A DNA stretch of 64,000 nt, taken from the NCBI RefSeq assembly GCF_900110765.1, contig NZ_FOEO01000002.1, positions 186,001 through 250,000 on the forward strand. The letters run 5' to 3'. Shown here piece by piece: positions 62,782 to 64,000 of this stretch (position 1 is its first letter; every line of letters starts with the position of its first letter). Source of the DNA: Pseudomonas sp. NFACC02. Its GTDB lineage: Bacteria > Pseudomonadota > Gammaproteobacteria > Pseudomonadales > Pseudomonadaceae. The notes under the pieces are model-generated. The model was not told where the DNA came from, searched no databases, and was given only the letters and a program-made list of their open reading frames with translations. A program made the position numbers and the translations under genes.

Positions 62782-64000
62782 ATGTTCGGTATGACTCAAG
62801 ACACGTATCTACTCGTCGATGCGTTGGTGACCATCATTGGCCTCGTGCTATTGATCACCAAGTTCAAAGTCCACCCTTTTATCGCACTGACCATCGCAGC
62901 AGGTTTTCTCGGGCTGACCTCCGGGATGCCGGTAGACAAAGTCATGAAATCGTTCCAGGACGGTTTTGGCGGCGTGCTGGGTTTCGTCGGTATCATTCTT
63001 GGCCTCGGCACCATGCTGGGCAAACTGATGGCCGACTCCGGCGGTGCCGACCAGATCGCCCAGACGTTGATTCGCCGCTTCGGCAAGGATCGTGTCCACT
63101 GGGCCATGATGTTCTCGGCCTTTCTGGTCGGTATCCCACTGTTCTTCGAAATCGGCTTCGTGTTGCTGATCCCGCTGGTGTTCATCGTTGCCCGTCGCAG
63201 CGGCGTTTCCATCGTCAAGATCGGTATCCCTCTGCTGGCCGGCCTGTCCGCGGTACACGGTCTGGTGCCACCGCACCCGGGCCCGCTGCTGGCCATCGGC
63301 ATTTTCAACGCTGACATCGGCAAGACCATTTTCTACGGTCTGATCGTTGCCTTCCCGACCGCAATCATCGCAGGTCCGATCTTCGGCAAGTGGATCGCCA
63401 AACGCATTCCTGGCAACCCGTCCCAAGAACTCATGGACCAGATTGCCAAGGAGTCGACCAGCGAGAACCTGCCGAGCTTCGGCATCACGCTGGTCACGAT
63501 TCTGCTGCCGGTGTTCCTGATGCTGCTGAAGACCTTTGCTGACGTCGCACTGCCCAACGGCCATGTCTTCCGCATCTGGATGGACTTCATCGGCCACCCG
63601 ATCGCCGCCCTGCTGTTCGCCTTGCTGCTGGCGTTCTACACCTTTGGCTCGGCGCGCGGCTTCAGCCGTGATCAGATCATCAAGCTGCTGGACCAGAGTC
63701 TGGCGCCGGTTGCAGCGATTGTGCTGATCGTGGGTGCTGGCGGAGGCTTCAAACAAATGCTGGTGGACAGCGGCGTCGGCAACCTGATCGGTCATATGGC
63801 CGTGCAGGCGCAGATTTCGCCCATTCTCCTGGCGTGGCTGGTCGCTGCGGTGATCCGCGTCGCGACCGGTTCTGCGACCGTCGCCACCATCACCGGCGCA
63901 GGTATCGTCGCGCCTGTCGTGGCATTGGTACCGGGCGTCAACCGTGAACTGCTGGTGCTGGCAACGGGCGCAGGCTCCTTGATCCTGTCCCACGTCAACG
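62782..64000 (+). CDS. Gluconate:H+ symporter, GntP family (partial, runs off right edge)
   Basis: The first 406 codons of a GntP-family permease expected to be about 450 residues. Family motifs are LGTMLGKLMADSGGADQIAQ, GIPLFFEIGFVLLIPLVF, HGLVPPHPGPLLAIGIFN, IRVATGSATVATITGAGI and SHVN at the window end. Strong ribosome site ACGGAGAGA. Context with gntR and gntK makes gluconate the likely substrate (gntP, named gnuT in P. aeruginosa). A paralogue in a different context lies at 43297-44646. Confidence 0.93.
   Translation, partial: MFGMTQDTYLLVDALVTIIGLVLLITKFKVHPFIALTIAAGFLGLTSGMPVDKVMKSFQDGFGGVLGFVGIILGLGTMLGKLMADSGGADQIAQTLIRRFGKDRVHWAMMFSAFLVGIPLFFEIGFVLLIPLVFIVARRSGVSIVKIGIPLLAGLSAVHGLVPPHPGPLLAIGIFNADIGKTIFYGLIVAFPTAIIAGPIFGKWIAKRIPGNPSQELMDQIAKESTSENLPSFGITLVTILLPVFLMLLKTFADVALPNGHVFRIWMDFIGHPIAALLFALLLAFYTFGSARGFSRDQIIKLLDQSLAPVAAIVLIVGAGGGFKQMLVDSGVGNLIGHMAVQAQISPILLAWLVAAVIRVATGSATVATITGAGIVAPVVALVPGVNRELLVLATGAGSLILSHVN

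Overview
The window looks like chromosomal DNA from a Pseudomonas of the fluorescens/syringae type. It is GC-rich, gene-dense and carries abundant REP/REPIN palindromes of the TGTAGGAGC...GCTCCTACA type. Several gene blocks keep the order I recall from P. aeruginosa: tal-rssC-rssB-PilZ-mlaA-(PhnX-like)-(DUF4404)-queF-cupredoxin-copRS; lolE-lolD-lolC-PilZ-GDPD-sth-(chalcone isomerase-like); and GAPDH-mfd-csiV. That synteny is remembered, not searched. No prophage, insertion sequence, CRISPR array, rRNA or tRNA gene was seen, and both window edges cut through genes (dhaK on the left, a gluconate permease on the right).

Layout. 0-10.6 kb holds a partial dihydroxyacetone kinase, transaldolase, the RssB/RssC partner-switching pair, a small PilZ protein, MlaA, a catalytically dead phosphonatase relative, a DUF4404 protein, QueF and a copper-response locus. 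10.6-19.3 kb holds the lipoprotein-sorting ABC transporter LolCDE, an atypical PilZ protein, a glycerophosphodiesterase, Sth transhydrogenase, a chalcone isomerase-like secreted protein and a citrate-type MHS symporter. 19.3-20.3 kb is a near-palindromic intergenic block of about 980 bp with a REPIN at its centre. 20.3-30.4 kb holds a long-form GAPDH, Mfd, CsiV, a SWIM/SNF2 helicase and a FAN1-type nuclease. 30.4-43 kb is more accessory: nucleoside deoxyribosyltransferase, LysR/AbrB pair, AGE-family isomerase, chemoreceptor, GFA protein, Rieske-FAD reductase, MBL-fold hydrolase, TetR, isonitrile hydratase and a GlxA-type regulator. 43-64 kb is catabolic: D-aminoacylase operon, homogentisate/tyrosine degradation (hmgA, fahA, maiA, hppD, hmgR), glycolate utilisation (glcC, glcDEFG, glcB) and gluconate uptake (gntR, gntK, gntP/gnuT).

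Regulation is unusually readable. Two copies of a double palindrome, at hmgA/hmgR and at maiA, suggest one HmgR regulon. Two ACTGGT-N3-ACCAGT sites lie between glcC and glcD. Three AGCGCT-centred boxes punctuate gntR-gntK-gntP. There is a TTACAA-N2-TTGTAA box in the copper intergenic region and a perfect 15-bp palindrome beside the TetR gene. A-rich Crc/Hfq-type motifs sit just upstream of several catabolic start codons.

No clearly new multi-gene system was found. The items most worth a second look are the 980-bp inverted-repeat block with mirrored terminators between two convergent genes, the composite REPIN-hairpin arrays repeated at 2 kb and 47 kb, the phosphonatase pseudoenzyme, and two well-supported but uncharacterised small charged proteins.
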